A stretch of 52,868 bases of DNA from positions 1 to 52,868 of the forward strand of contig NZ_CAJMDQ010000006.1 in the NCBI RefSeq assembly GCF_905212195.1, given 5' to 3'. Made by a program: the position numbers and the translations under genes. The DNA is from an uncultured Anaerotignum sp. GTDB taxonomy: Bacteria > Bacillota > Clostridia > Lachnospirales > Anaerotignaceae. Positions 18,366 to 26,727 of this stretch are shown one piece after another. Every line of letters begins with the position of its first letter. The first letter of the stretch is position 1. Under the pieces are notes generated by a model. It worked only from the letters and a program-made list of their open reading frames with translations, did not search any database and was not told the DNA's origin.

Positions 18366-19004
18366 ATGTTATTAGAACGAACCCTGTCCACATTGCAGAC
18401 GCTTGGCAATGAACGCCTGCAATTACCTATATTTTACGAAAGTCCCCTGTCCCTTCGCTTTGAGATCGGCCCCGAGGACATTCCCGTCAATGATCCACGT
18501 TATTTCCGTATGGCATACTGGCGCACCTCTTTTCTTTATGAAAAAGCGCCTGCCTTCGATACCCTCCTTTGGGTACTCTACCGTACGCCGGATATGGATT
18601 CTGACATCAACGAACTTCTCGACCGTTTCTGCAAACTTGCCCGACTGCCGGAGCCTGCGGAGGTCTATGAACAGGAAACCGTAGACCGTGACGGCGAACC
18701 TTTTACCCGTATCTTCTTTTTCTGGGATATGGAAGAAACACCACCTAAAACCTCTGCTCTGCTGGACGGCATTCTGAAAACAGATTTCGCTGGATTTCTG
18801 GAACTTTCCTCTGCCGTTTTCTTTTTCAATACCCAGACCCCCTTCCTCCTTCATCTCTATGATGACAGAGGCATGGACTTAGTAGCGGCAGACAAAGCCC
18901 TTCTTTCTCCTTTTTATGAGGACTGCCATAACTGGCTCTTAGACTACGACCTGCCCCGTATGGACGAAATCTTCGCAAGTACAAAAGGCACAGAATCTAT
19001 CTAA
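18366..19004 (+). CDS. DUF3885-like protein of unknown function
   Basis: A 212-residue soluble protein without signal peptide or membrane segment. An early LRFEIGPED segment, a PRYFRMAYWRTSFLYE segment near residue 45 and a C-terminal LYDDRGMDLVA...WLLDYDLPRMDEIF pattern resemble what I remember of DUF3885, a family of unknown function in Firmicutes; the assignment is from memory, not from a search. ATG at 18366 is chosen for the AAAGGAG site just upstream, although the frame is open for 37 more codons. Its last codons form part of the terminator hairpin at 18983-19023. It is convergent with the blaR1-like gene. Confidence 0.65.
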   Translation: MLLERTLSTLQTLGNERLQLPIFYESPLSLRFEIGPEDIPVNDPRYFRMAYWRTSFLYEKAPAFDTLLWVLYRTPDMDSDINELLDRFCKLARLPEPAEVYEQETVDRDGEPFTRIFFFWDMEETPPKTSALLDGILKTDFAGFLELSSAVFFFNTQTPFLLHLYDDRGMDLVAADKALLSPFYEDCHNWLLDYDLPRMDEIFASTKGTESI

Positions 19005-19023
19005 AATTCTGTGCCTTTTTTTA
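18983..19023. terminator. Bidirectional terminator between convergent genes
   Basis: A stem of about 14 bp (AAAAGGCACAGAAT at 18983-18996 with its complement at 19006-19019), T-run on the plus side and TTTT on the minus side. It includes the stop codon of the DUF3885-like gene and serves the blaR1-like gene from the other strand. Confidence 0.85.
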
Positions 19024-19025
19024 TT

Positions 19026-21119
19026 TTACGGAACATATTGTTCCTCCACTTTTGTCACAACACCATTTTCCGTGGTAATCCAGAACGGCAGGTATCCGCC
19101 TTCTTCTTCCAGATGTTTCTCCAACGCTTTCCAGCTTTTCAGCTGTTTCTGTTCCACGCCGTTTTCTGTAAATTCCACCACAAGAATCTCCGGTTGTTTC
19201 CCCAAATCCATAGCGGTATTGTTTTCCCATGTGCGGATATAATATCCGTTTGGCATTTCCATATCAGGGTCTAACTGTACCTGTGCCAGACGTTCTCTGT
19301 TTTCCTCTGTATACCACTGGGCTTCGTTCAAATGGAGGATTCCCTCTTTTGCATCCAGCTTCGTAATATACCCAAACCGCTTAGAGGACATATCTCCATA
19401 AAAATCTTCCAGAGTTCCTTCTCTCACCACTATATCGTCTGTGGTCACAGACCAAAGACCCAGTTCATCCCGCAGAAATGTCATGGCAACATCTTCAGGA
19501 TTCAAAAGCCCTACCTTGTGTCCTTCGTCGCACTGCGCCTGCTGTTCGGCGTAATAAGCATCTTCCTCCGCGCCGCTGACATAATTGTAATAGAGATTTC
19601 TCAGTTCATCGCTCCATCGTTCCACGCACCAGATACCGCTATCCCCCTGTTTCACAGGCTGGGACAATAACAAGCGATAATCGCTATATCCTTTCTGCTG
19701 ATGGAGAGATACATCCACGATGATATGATTTCCCGGATAGGTTTCCGGCGTGAGATATCCTTTCTTCTCCAAAAGTGCCCGCACCATGGTACCCATTTCT
19801 TCCTGCGGCATGGTCAGTTCATAGGGATAAATACTGCCGAAGCATACACCGAATAAAGCCATCTGTTCCTCTGTAAAGGAAACTTTCGCAAAACCGTTTT
19901 CATCCGGTTCCGGCAGACGCATTGCCCCAAAGGCGTATTTTTCCGATTTCAGATACAGACAATCGCCTTCCTGTGTAACGCCTTCCGGCAGCTGCAAAGG
20001 CTTGTCGCTGTCCAGCTGGTATCGACATTCTCCTGACCAGACTTCCACAGCCGTATCTTTCCCCAGCAATCCTTCCACACGATAATGCCCTTCAGAACTC
20101 AGCACTTCTCTGTCAATGATATGACTGCCCTGTTCTTCCACCACAGGCGCAATCTTTTCTTCTTCCATTCTGGCAATGGTATGGATATCATTTTTATCCT
20201 CGGGCGCACTCCAAATGGCGCATCCCACTGCCACAGCTGCCACAACTGCCAGCCCAGCCAAAACAGTAACAGGCTTTTTGTATTGGAGGATATGCTTCAC
20301 CCTTGTTTTGATGGGCTTCTCCCCAAAAGCCAAAGGCGTACCGAACCATCTTTCCTCTGCCGACAACCGCACCAGAGAAAGGGAATATCCTTTTTTGATG
20401 TCTGTTCCCATTTTTTCCAGTACTTTTTCATCACAGGAGCTTTCCATATCCGCTTCCATACACCGAAACGCCAGCCAAACCAGCGGATTGAACCAATGCA
20501 GGCAAAGAATGATAAACGCCCCTTGCTTGATGCGCATATCATGCCGTTTGATATGGATTCTCTCATGACAGAGCACATACTCCCGTTCTTCCTCTGTCAA
20601 ATCCGCCGGAAGATAAATCCGTGGCTCCATCCCCATAACAAAGGCCGTTGGCAATCCTTCCACCTGATACACAAAAGCATCAATCTTTTCCGCATTTTTC
20701 AGCTTTTTCCGCAGTTTCCATGAAGAAACCATGCCATAGCCCAGCAAGACTACCGTTCCTATAGCCCATACCACAGAAGCACCTTTCACCATCCGTTCCA
20801 TAGGAAAAACTTCTTCCCCCAGTTTCCGCACCGGTGTCCGTTCCGCTACAAAATCATCCAAAAGAGAAATCCCACTTTCCGCCTGCGGCACTGCCTGATA
20901 CAGTTTCACCTGCCGAAAACTTTCTACCCCCACAGGCATGGGACTGTAGGAAGTCTTGATACGCACAGGCAAAATCAGTGTCAGAAATACCACCAGCCAC
21001 AATCCATAAGAAATGGATTTGGGGCTTTTTTTCAGCAATAACCGCAGAATCAATACTGCCGCAATGGCAAAACTGCCGTAAAGGGATAAATTCAAAATTT
21101 CCAGAAACAGTCCATCCAT
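19026..21119 (-). CDS. BlaR1/MecR1-type M56 membrane metalloprotease sensor
   Basis: 697 residues. The N-terminal part has membrane segments near residues 8-30, 37-53 and 113-132, then a cytosolic-facing zinc protease with HERIH at 185-189 and a downstream EADMESSCDEKVL motif near 222; a fourth membrane segment lies near 283-304. In the BlaR1 family the activated protease cleaves the partner repressor. The large extracellular C-terminal part (about 390 residues) shows no penicillin-binding STYK motif, so a beta-lactam signal is not supported and the ligand is unknown. It starts 2 nt after the stop of the blaI-like gene, so the pair is translationally coupled. Confidence 0.9.
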   Translation of the reverse strand: MDGLFLEILNLSLYGSFAIAAVLILRLLLKKSPKSISYGLWLVVFLTLILPVRIKTSYSPMPVGVESFRQVKLYQAVPQAESGISLLDDFVAERTPVRKLGEEVFPMERMVKGASVVWAIGTVVLLGYGMVSSWKLRKKLKNAEKIDAFVYQVEGLPTAFVMGMEPRIYLPADLTEEEREYVLCHERIHIKRHDMRIKQGAFIILCLHWFNPLVWLAFRCMEADMESSCDEKVLEKMGTDIKKGYSLSLVRLSAEERWFGTPLAFGEKPIKTRVKHILQYKKPVTVLAGLAVVAAVAVGCAIWSAPEDKNDIHTIARMEEEKIAPVVEEQGSHIIDREVLSSEGHYRVEGLLGKDTAVEVWSGECRYQLDSDKPLQLPEGVTQEGDCLYLKSEKYAFGAMRLPEPDENGFAKVSFTEEQMALFGVCFGSIYPYELTMPQEEMGTMVRALLEKKGYLTPETYPGNHIIVDVSLHQQKGYSDYRLLLSQPVKQGDSGIWCVERWSDELRNLYYNYVSGAEEDAYYAEQQAQCDEGHKVGLLNPEDVAMTFLRDELGLWSVTTDDIVVREGTLEDFYGDMSSKRFGYITKLDAKEGILHLNEAQWYTEENRERLAQVQLDPDMEMPNGYYIRTWENNTAMDLGKQPEILVVEFTENGVEQKQLKSWKALEKHLEEEGGYLPFWITTENGVVTKVEEQYVP

Positions 21120-21121
21120 AC

Positions 21122-21481
21122 TCAGCCCTCCTCGTATGTCTCAATGAGCTTTTTCATCTCCTCCACTTCTTTTGCTGTCAGCCCTTTCCCCTTTGCAAAG
21201 GCTGTGAGAAACTTTGGCAGAGAACCGCCGAAGCTGTCTTTGACAAACTGCCTGCTTTCCTGTGCCTGCCATTCTTCTTTTGTATATTCCGCCCGAATCA
21301 TGCCTTTTTCATTGACAAAAACCCCTTTTTGTTCCAGTTTTTTCAGCATGGTATAGGTGGTAGACTTCTTCCAGTCCATTTTCTCTCCGCAGATTTTCAC
21401 CAATTCCGCCGAGGTCATAGGAACGTTCTTCCATAAAATCTCCGCCAATCTTTCTTCCGCTTCTGTCAGTTGATATCCCAT
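21122..21481 (-). CDS. BlaI/MecI-family winged-helix repressor
   Basis: 119 residues, normal for BlaI/MecI. It starts MGYQLTEAEERLAEILW and has the recognition segment KSTTYTMLKKLEQKGV near residue 40; the C-terminal helices would dimerise. BlaI proteins repress their own operon and are cleaved by the partner M56 protease. ATG at 21481 (purine-rich AAGGGGGG upstream) is chosen over the longer frame, which would run through the operators. Two dyads GTCTA-N7-TAGAC overlap the promoter 18-64 nt upstream, fitting autoregulation. Confidence 0.92.
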   Translation of the reverse strand: MGYQLTEAEERLAEILWKNVPMTSAELVKICGEKMDWKKSTTYTMLKKLEQKGVFVNEKGMIRAEYTKEEWQAQESRQFVKDSFGGSLPKFLTAFAKGKGLTAKEVEEMKKLIETYEEG

Positions 21482-21498
21482 GGTATCCCCCCTTTTTG

Positions 21499-21515
21499 GT
21501 CTATAAGTTTTAGAC
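21499..21515. promoter_or_regulatory. Candidate BlaI-type operator, proximal copy
   Basis: A perfect dyad GTCTA-N7-TAGAC, 18 nt upstream of the blaI-like ATG and downstream of the expected transcription start. Confidence 0.75.
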
Positions 21516-21527
21516 TCCTTTTCTTTT

Positions 21528-21556
21528 AGTCTATAATCTATAGACCAGTTTGTCAA
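21528..21556 (-). promoter_or_regulatory. Promoter of the blaI-blaR1-like operon
   Basis: Minus strand -35 TTGACA (21556-21551), 17-nt spacer, -10 TAGACT (21533-21528). The -10 lies inside the distal operator. Confidence 0.7.
21529..21545. promoter_or_regulatory. Candidate BlaI-type operator, distal copy
   Basis: A second perfect GTCTA-N7-TAGAC dyad, centred 30 bp from the first and covering the -10 region. Two sites about three helical turns apart suit repressor dimers binding on one face of the DNA. Confidence 0.78.
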
Positions 21557-21657
21557 TGATTTGTTTCTATTTTCATACAAAAAAATCCCAAAACAACAGT
21601 CTTTTCTTCAGAAAACATTGTTTTAAAAGCAAATATTTCCGTAAAATCCTGATAAAC

Positions 21658-21698
21658 AAGGAAAGCTGGAATCCTGCGCAAGAATTCCAGCTTTCTTT
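21658..21698 (-). terminator. Terminator-like hairpin after the GH18 gene
   Basis: A 12-bp perfect stem (21661-21672 with 21684-21695, core AAAGCTGGAAT). The T tract on the minus side is weak (CCTTGTTT). The stem nearly matches the terminator at 18232-18271. Confidence 0.6.
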
Positions 21699-21732
21699 AT
21701 ACCCCCAAATATTCAGGGAAAATCTTCATATT

Positions 21733-23382
21733 TTATTTTACGGTACTCCAGATATTGCTGTAAGCCGTTGTATTTTCATCGGGAATCAATCCCAATCTCC
21801 AGAAAGATACGCCATTGACGCCCATCATTTTTGCCAGATCGATTTTATCCTGAATACTGCGGCTGTCCTCATACCAGATAACCTTTGTGGTATCTCCATC
21901 CTGCACCGTCATATAAGGATTCCGGTATTTTTCAGAATATTCAGATTGCGCGCCGCTCTGCAAATAAGCCTGCAAGGTATCATAATCATTGTCGATGCCC
22001 TGACTGTTGACAATAACGCCATTTTGCAGATCCCATTCCACGTTGGAAGAAGGGCTCATCCCCAGCACTACTTTGCTGCTGTCTGTCACACCGGTATTCT
22101 CATCAGTAATGGCGTGGAGTCCATAGTATACCTGATCGAAAGGAGAAACAGGCGTTGTGGTAAAGCCGCTTTGCTGTACGTCAGCGGAAATACTCTTTGC
22201 CTCGTAATCATACGCCATCATAATCACTTTGTCTGCAATCTCGCCAATGGCTTTGTAATCATATCCATCGTAATAACTGCCGTCTTTTGTCGCCGGATGA
22301 ACTGCCACATACAGGCTCTTTCCTTCTGCCGTCAATGCTGTATCCAGTTCTTTCAGGAATGCCACAAAATTCTGTTTCAATGTACTGCCGCGAAGCCCTT
22401 CAAAGTCGATGGTAACCCCTTCATAAGGATTTCTGCCCAGTTTTTTGTAAGTCACTGTCACTTCTTCCATAATGGCGTTCACTGCCGCGGTACGGTTTTC
22501 CGCGCTATTCAAAATGGTCTGTGCCGCTGTAGCATCCGACAGGAAAACATTCAGATTGGTCTGAACACCGCTATTCTGCAGTTCGTCCACAATCTGTTCA
22601 TAGCCTTCCGGCACTGCCCATTCGTTGTTGTTTTCATAAAGGGTATTGACCACAATACTTCCGTCGTCACGGTATTCCATTTTGCTCCAGCCAAAAGAAA
22701 CAGCGTCCATTTCCTTTGCCAGATCTTTCTGTCCATAGGAAGAGAAAGCATAGAATCCATGGACAAAGTCCGTATCACTGTTCATTTTGTTGTAGCACCG
22801 CAGCATCATAGCCGCCGCTTCTTCTCTGGTAGCTGTTCCGTTTGGCACAAACTGTCCAGCACCTTTGCCGCTGACAATGCCGAAATCATAGGCCAGATTG
22901 ATATATCCTTTGTTGCTTGTTACGTCTGTAAAAGGAGAAGCCGCCGCTGCCGCCGTTTCCACCAGATTGTCATAGCCCAATCCTTTTACCAGCATCACAG
23001 CCATTTCCTCTCTGGTGATATTGTCATTGGGACGGAAATTCTGGGCGCTGTCATCCAAAGCCCCATGCTGTGCCGCTGTTTCCACACTCTTGAAATACCA
23101 TTGGTTCACATCCTGATTATCCGCAAAAGAACCACTCTGGGCATCCACCAGTTCCCAGCCAAACATTCGACACATCATGGATACAAACTGCCCTCTTGTC
23201 ACCGTTTGTCCCAGACCAAAGGTACCGTCATCCATGCCGCTGATGAAACCAATCTCGCTGGCTTTCACCACTTCGTTGTACGCCCAATGGTCTGTGGGCA
23301 CATCGGGAAACTGCGCACCAAAAGCCGTTGCCGACCAGAGGGTTCCCATTGCCGCCGCCAGAAAAATGACCTTTCCTTTCAT
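21733..23382 (-). CDS. Surface-anchored GH18 glycoside hydrolase with three SLH domains
   Basis: 549 residues. A signal peptide (residues 1-23, cut near AFGA) is followed by three S-layer homology domains: FPDVPTDHWAYNEVVKA at about 25, FADNQDVNQWYFKSVETA at about 86, FTDVTSNKGYINLAYDFG at about 151. Then comes a GH18 barrel of the YaaH/SleL type with GVTIDFEGL at 322-330; E328 is the likely acid. MAYDYE and GVSFWRLG are also typical. SLH domains bind pyruvylated wall polymer, so the enzyme probably acts at the cell surface on peptidoglycan or another N-acetylglucosamine polymer. ATG at 23382 has AAAGGAGG upstream; a longer frame to 23514 would start inside the preceding terminator region. 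Confidence 0.92.
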   Translation of the reverse strand: MKGKVIFLAAAMGTLWSATAFGAQFPDVPTDHWAYNEVVKASEIGFISGMDDGTFGLGQTVTRGQFVSMMCRMFGWELVDAQSGSFADNQDVNQWYFKSVETAAQHGALDDSAQNFRPNDNITREEMAVMLVKGLGYDNLVETAAAAASPFTDVTSNKGYINLAYDFGIVSGKGAGQFVPNGTATREEAAAMMLRCYNKMNSDTDFVHGFYAFSSYGQKDLAKEMDAVSFGWSKMEYRDDGSIVVNTLYENNNEWAVPEGYEQIVDELQNSGVQTNLNVFLSDATAAQTILNSAENRTAAVNAIMEEVTVTYKKLGRNPYEGVTIDFEGLRGSTLKQNFVAFLKELDTALTAEGKSLYVAVHPATKDGSYYDGYDYKAIGEIADKVIMMAYDYEAKSISADVQQSGFTTTPVSPFDQVYYGLHAITDENTGVTDSSKVVLGMSPSSNVEWDLQNGVIVNSQGIDNDYDTLQAYLQSGAQSEYSEKYRNPYMTVQDGDTTKVIWYEDSRSIQDKIDLAKMMGVNGVSFWRLGLIPDENTTAYSNIWSTVK

Positions 23383-23419
23383 ACCCGTTCCTCCTTTGCA
23401 TTCCAAAACCCTTTTGTGC

Positions 23420-23472
23420 AAAAAAAGCTGCATGGAACCGGCATTTTTCTGCCGCCCATACAGCTTTTTCTT
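23420..23472 (-). terminator. Terminator of the exporter/GLUG operon
   Basis: AAAAAGCTG and CAGCTTTTT (23422-23430 and 23461-23469) enclose an inner GGCA/TGCC hairpin; a T run follows on the minus strand. It separates this operon from the GH18 gene. Confidence 0.8.
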
Positions 23473-23535
23473 TCTGTCTGTGTTGCCGCAAAACAGAGAA
23501 GTCCTTTGCTGCATTGCGTTCCTTACAGCTTTATT

Positions 23536-26500
23536 TTACTCCTCTTTTTTGTGTTTGTCTTTTACAAAATTCTTAATCCGTTCTCTTTTCCAGAAAATGA
23601 CAGCCCCAAGCACAAGAACCACACATCCAGCAATGGGCGCGACCACATACCACAAAGGTGTCCGTTCCGCATAGAAAGTGAACTGAGTACCATCTGCGTT
23701 AAAGCACAGATACTGTCCGTCTTTCTGTGTATCCAGAGGCACTGCGCCGCCGTCTTTCACCAGATACAGCTTCAGCAGTCCGCCGCCTTCCGGTACACAA
23801 TACCTCATCAGATGGGTGATGCTGCCGTCTTCCGGCAATGTTACCTTCCAGCCTTCCACGAATTTGCTGCTGTCAGCAATCCCCACATCTTCCGCCGTCA
23901 CAGGTTCCATGGTGATTTCCGCGCCATCTTCAAAACTGCCTTCTGCCAGCAGAATAGAAAGCATTGCTTCGCCTCTGGTCTGTGGTGACGCAATGGAAGA
24001 ACTGCGCTGGGTGTAAACGGCTTCAATGACTCTGTCAAATGTAACAGTTTCCGGCAATTCTTCCCAGCTGCCAGAAGAACCTTCCTGTTTGGGCACTTCT
24101 GGAATGGGCTTGCTGTCTGTTTTTTCACCGTAGGTGTATGCCACTTCATCCACCACAGCACCATTTGCCATATAAGTCAAATAGAAGGAACGGAACCGCT
24201 CCGGCAGTCCTTCCATGGCTATGAAATCTTCATATGCCATAGGTTCTGCTTCTCCTGCAAAACTGATGTCGTCCACGCCGCCCCAGTCACCGTCTACAAA
24301 GTAATTGCCTTTTACATTGCCTTCTGCTTTTCCGGCAATGGCACCAGCTGCTTCTTCTGCATCTGACAGTTCCACCATAGCACGGCAGTCAAAGATATCC
24401 GTACCATATCCGGCAATACCGCCGGTATAACTGCCGCCGCTCAATGAAACTTTGGCATCACTGTTTCGTACCACAGAATCAGAGCTGCCCACAATGCCAC
24501 CGATATAATCGCCGTCGCTGCTGGTCACTTTGCCATAAGCCTCACATTTGTAAATGCTGCCCAGCTTCATATAACCTGCAATGCCGCCTACATAATCTTT
24601 TTTCCCGGTCACTGTTCCGTAGTTCACAGAACCTCGCAGAACAGCTTTTGTCTGGAAGTGCTGATTCAGGGAAGTATCCCCCTGTCTGGTCAGGTCGTCT
24701 TCCGGGTCAAAGTCGTATTCCACCGCAATGGCGCCGCAGATCCCCCCGGTATCCACGTCACCCTCTACTTTGCCGTAGTTGCGGCAGTTTTCTGTGACAC
24801 CTTCTGTGGAAGAAGTCACTTCTTCTGATATATCTTCATAAATCTCTTCTTCTTCGCCATCGTCCAGCAGTTTTTCATAAATATCCCGCATGATATCCAT
24901 GATGCTCCGCATCTGGTCATTCATTGCCCGCAGGTCAGAAATGAGGATGTCGCCGTTGTCCCCCATTTCGTCTGTCATCTGTTCCACTTCGTCAAAAATG
25001 GAACCTGTCTGATCCAGCAGATTGTCCACCTGCTCTTTATATTCCGCATCGGGCACAGAAAACTGAGGTGCACCGCCTTCCCGGAAATCCCGGATTGCCC
25101 AGCGCATATCTGTTACCATATCGGATAATCCATCCTGAATGTCCTGCATTTTTTCCACAGAACGTTCCAGTCTAGATAAAGCGCTGTTCAGGTCAGAAGC
25201 CATATCACTGCCGCTGTCCAACGCGTCCCCCATTTCATTTTTCGTATTGTTGATGGCACGAATGACACCATCTCCGGCAGACTTCAGATAAGTCACATCC
25301 CCCTGCAGGTCAGCCAGTGCTTCTTCCATGGCTTCCCAGTTGCCCATAGAACCAATGACATTTTGGACACTCTGATTCACATCGCTCCAAGCGTTTTTGT
25401 AATTCTGTACCGCGCGGTCCAGCTTTGTCAAACCGCTGTCTGCGCTGTCGATGGCATCCTGTCCAGCCTGCGCCGCATCCTGCAAACGTTCTACAGATTT
25501 ATGGAGCTGATCCACTGCATCTGTGATGTCATCAGCAACATCCTCCCCGGTGCCCAGAATATCTTCCAAGTCACCTAAGAAACGATCTGCTCTTGCACTC
25601 AGGTCATTGACTGTTTCAATGGTATCGTCCACATAATCTTCTGTTCGGTGTACCAGATAGTCCGTGCTTTCTCTGGCTTCATCGGACATAGCGGAAATAT
25701 TGTCCAAGCGGAAAGAAACGTCATCCATAGTGGTTTCCGTGTGGTCCAGCATGCCGTCCATAATGTCCTGCAAACCGGAAAAAGCATCAGAAAGCCGTTC
25801 CAGATCGTCCTTGCCGAATTTCAAAATCAGGTAAGGTTCCATCTGCCCCACAACACCGCCTACGTCTTTTCTGCCGTAAACAGCGCCGCGGTTTTCGCAG
25901 TCGTGGAGATAGCCAGACTGTCTGCCGGCAATACCGCCTACATTATACCCTACATGGGGATAACCAATTTCCCCTGTATTCTGGCATCCCTGCAGAAGCC
26001 CGGAGGAAAATCCCGTAATACCGCCTGTATCTGTATATACAGAAAGATTTTCCGTATTGTTGATATGAGTCACATCAATATCATCCAATGTAGGGGCGAT
26101 CTCTGCACCATCTGTATTGACACTGCTTTCGTTGGTACAGCGGATGATGCTGCCAAGGTTTTGCCCTGCAACACCGCCGGTGTAGTGTTCCCCACGGATT
26201 TCCCCGCGAACGGTACAGCCTGTGATGACACCTGTATTTTCATTGATGCCGGCAATGCCGCCAATATTGTTTTTGCCATCTACCACACCGTTGAACATAC
26301 AATTTTCAATGGTGCCGTTGTTGTGTCCCACAATACCGCCAATGGCGCTTTTCCCGCCAGATGGCTCCCATGTGCCTGTAACCGTCAGGTTTTTCACCAC
26401 TGCGCCTTCGCTCACATAACGGAATACCCCTGTGTCAGAAGCCGCTGACGTATAAGAACCCATGTGAATGCTGTGTCCATTGCCGTCAAAGGTACCGCTG

Positions 26501-26727
26501 AACACAGGTACCGGCGTAAAATTGCCGCCCAAATCCAAATCTGTATCCAGCACAACAGTCTTACCTACAGACCAGGTATCCAACTTACAGTTTTTCACAA
26601 ATGACTTCCAATCCTCTGCCGTCGCGATGCGGATTTCTCCCCCATCGGATGCAAAGGCGCTCAAAGGCAGACCAAAAACCAGCAGTGCTGCCATGAGTAA
26701 TGATATGATTCTTTTACTGATTTTCAT
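23536..26727 (-). CDS. Giant GLUG-repeat surface protein with central coiled coil and C-terminal membrane anchor
   Basis: 1063 residues. Signal peptide (1-26, LSAFAS), then beta-helical GLUG-type repeats recognised by recurring GGIVGHNNGTIENC, GGIAGINENTG and GGVAGQNLGS patterns (about 80-300). A helical, heptad-rich acidic segment of roughly 350 residues (about 305-650, with LHKSVERLQDAAQAGQ and LSRLERSVEKMQD) follows, then more GLUG repeats (GGIAGYMKLGSIYKC), and finally one membrane helix with a basic tail (KRERIKNFVKDKHKKEE). The coiled-coil insert recalls YhgE/Pip-type proteins. Its start overlaps the exporter gene stop by 14 nt, so the two are translationally coupled. Function unknown; adhesion or a periplasmic partner of the exporter are possible. 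Confidence 0.82.
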   Translation of the reverse strand: MKISKRIISLLMAALLVFGLPLSAFASDGGEIRIATAEDWKSFVKNCKLDTWSVGKTVVLDTDLDLGGNFTPVPVFSGTFDGNGHSIHMGSYTSAASDTGVFRYVSEGAVVKNLTVTGTWEPSGGKSAIGGIVGHNNGTIENCMFNGVVDGKNNIGGIAGINENTGVITGCTVRGEIRGEHYTGGVAGQNLGSIIRCTNESSVNTDGAEIAPTLDDIDVTHINNTENLSVYTDTGGITGFSSGLLQGCQNTGEIGYPHVGYNVGGIAGRQSGYLHDCENRGAVYGRKDVGGVVGQMEPYLILKFGKDDLERLSDAFSGLQDIMDGMLDHTETTMDDVSFRLDNISAMSDEARESTDYLVHRTEDYVDDTIETVNDLSARADRFLGDLEDILGTGEDVADDITDAVDQLHKSVERLQDAAQAGQDAIDSADSGLTKLDRAVQNYKNAWSDVNQSVQNVIGSMGNWEAMEEALADLQGDVTYLKSAGDGVIRAINNTKNEMGDALDSGSDMASDLNSALSRLERSVEKMQDIQDGLSDMVTDMRWAIRDFREGGAPQFSVPDAEYKEQVDNLLDQTGSIFDEVEQMTDEMGDNGDILISDLRAMNDQMRSIMDIMRDIYEKLLDDGEEEEIYEDISEEVTSSTEGVTENCRNYGKVEGDVDTGGICGAIAVEYDFDPEDDLTRQGDTSLNQHFQTKAVLRGSVNYGTVTGKKDYVGGIAGYMKLGSIYKCEAYGKVTSSDGDYIGGIVGSSDSVVRNSDAKVSLSGGSYTGGIAGYGTDIFDCRAMVELSDAEEAAGAIAGKAEGNVKGNYFVDGDWGGVDDISFAGEAEPMAYEDFIAMEGLPERFRSFYLTYMANGAVVDEVAYTYGEKTDSKPIPEVPKQEGSSGSWEELPETVTFDRVIEAVYTQRSSSIASPQTRGEAMLSILLAEGSFEDGAEITMEPVTAEDVGIADSSKFVEGWKVTLPEDGSITHLMRYCVPEGGGLLKLYLVKDGGAVPLDTQKDGQYLCFNADGTQFTFYAERTPLWYVVAPIAGCVVLVLGAVIFWKRERIKNFVKDKHKKEE

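Noticed and set aside
20085..20723. Plus-strand ORF of 212 codons opposite the blaR1-like gene
   Set aside because: Antisense shadow; the minus strand frame carries the M56 protease motifs.
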